Shown here: positions 4,606 to 5,134 of the stretch, one piece after another
How positions within the stretch are numbered: the first letter of the stretch is position 1
Layout of the letters: every line of letters begins with the position of its first letter
Source of the DNA: Caldilineaceae bacterium
GTDB taxonomy: Bacteria > Chloroflexota > Anaerolineae > Caldilineales > Caldilineaceae
Length of the DNA stretch: 5,134 nt
Assembly: GCA_012032975.1 (NCBI GenBank)
Contig: JAAUPU010000312.1
Span: 1-5,134, forward strand
Direction: 5' to 3'
Translations under genes and position numbers: made by a program
Notes under the pieces: generated by a model
The model's input: only the letters and a program-made list of their open reading frames with translations
Databases searched by the model: none
What the model was told of the DNA's origin: nothing

Positions 4606-5134
4606 GTGAGTTTCAAAGCGTTTAATCTCGATCCGCGCATCAATGCCGGGATCGAAGCCGCCGGTTTCACCACCCCCACGCCGATCCAGGAACAGGCCAT
4701 CCCCGCCGTGCTCGAAGGGCGCGATGTGCTTGGTTTGGCCCAGACCGGCACCGGCAAAACCGCAGCTTTCATGCTGCCCATCCTGCAACGACTAACCCAG
4801 GGACCGACCCGTCGCGTACGCGCCCTCGTGCTGGCGCCAACACGCGAGTTGGCCGAGCAGATCCACGAGGCGACCAACATTCTCAGCGGTCGCACCAAGG
4901 TCCACAGCATCACCGTCTATGGCGGCGTCAGCAAGCGCCCCCAGATCAGCCAGCTTCAGCGTGGCGTCGAAATCGTTGTGGCCTGCCCCGGTCGGCTGCT
5001 CGATCTGCTCGGCGAGCGGCAGATCGACCTCTCGCACGTGGAAGTGCTTGTGCTGGACGAGGCGGACCGCATGTGCGACATGGGCTTCCTGCCCGACATC
5101 CGCCGCATTCTGAAGCAGTTGCCCACCCAGCGGC
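4606..5134 (+). CDS. rhlE: DEAD-box RNA helicase, RhlE-like, 3' end missing
   Basis: ATP-dependent RNA-unwinding enzyme of the cytosol, acting in ribosome assembly or mRNA turnover. The gene starts with GTG at 4606, set by AAGGAG (4593-4598) 7 nt upstream and by the MSFKAFNLDP beginning, which parallels the usual MSF start of RhlE. The 176 residues present cover most of the first RecA-like domain: Q motif GFTTPTPIQ (20-28), Walker A AQTGTGKT (45-52), motif Ia APTRELAEQ (77-85), the GG motif YGGVS (105-109), motif Ib CPGRLLDLL (127-135, usually TPGR) and motif II DEAD (151-154), followed by RMCDMGF (usually RMLDMGF). Motif III and the second RecA domain lie beyond the window. Which DEAD-box subfamily it belongs to (RhlE, CsdA or other) cannot be settled without the C-terminal tail. 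Confidence 0.95.
   Translation, partial: MSFKAFNLDPRINAGIEAAGFTTPTPIQEQAIPAVLEGRDVLGLAQTGTGKTAAFMLPILQRLTQGPTRRVRALVLAPTRELAEQIHEATNILSGRTKVHSITVYGGVSKRPQISQLQRGVEIVVACPGRLLDLLGERQIDLSHVEVLVLDEADRMCDMGFLPDIRRILKQLPTQR

Overview
The window is GC-rich bacterial DNA with genes on both strands. It carries five protein-coding loci, two of them cut by the window ends. The lineage cannot be fixed from this sequence. The style would fit a Chloroflexota-type genome: high GC, a secreted GlcG/HbpS-like protein fused to a second domain, and a 10-nt 'CACGAA' periodic repeat between genes. That is a weak inference.

Layout. Positions 1-582 (+) hold the 3' part of a molybdate-type ABC permease (ModB family). 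A 195-nt convergent spacer follows, with a short helically phased tandem repeat. On the minus strand, 2494 to 778, lies a two-gene operon: a MaoC-like (R)-hydratase-family gene followed, with a 4-nt ATGA overlap, by a CaiB/BaiF class III CoA-transferase. The maoC frame is broken near 2160. The downstream frame carries the family's C-terminal sequence and runs exactly into the caiB start, so this is a single-base deletion or a sequence error, not a different gene. An extended -10 promoter (2551-2559) and a strong ribosome binding site for caiB are visible.

Positions 2560-3041 contain no convincing gene but are dense in structured DNA. They include a perfect 20-bp inverted repeat whose loop can also pair with the flank, several smaller hairpins and a pair of 12-nt direct repeats 32 nt apart. 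This reads as a small miniature element or structured non-coding RNA plus the control region of the next gene.

Positions 3042-4358 (+) encode a secreted 438-residue protein. It has a signal peptide, a GlcG/HbpS-like domain, a methionine-rich linker and an uncharacterised C-terminal domain with its own Met-rich loop. A perfect 15-bp hairpin with a TTCG loop (4384-4417) closes it. A good sigma-70-like promoter (4465-4493) then drives, through a leader of about 105 nt, a GTG-started DEAD-box RNA helicase (RhlE type) that runs off the window end.

The loci do not form one pathway. The CoA-transferase/hydratase pair suggests acyl-CoA or organic acid metabolism, the permease oxyanion uptake, and the helicase RNA remodelling. 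The least explained parts are the structured spacer at 2671-2931 and the two-domain Met-rich secreted protein.
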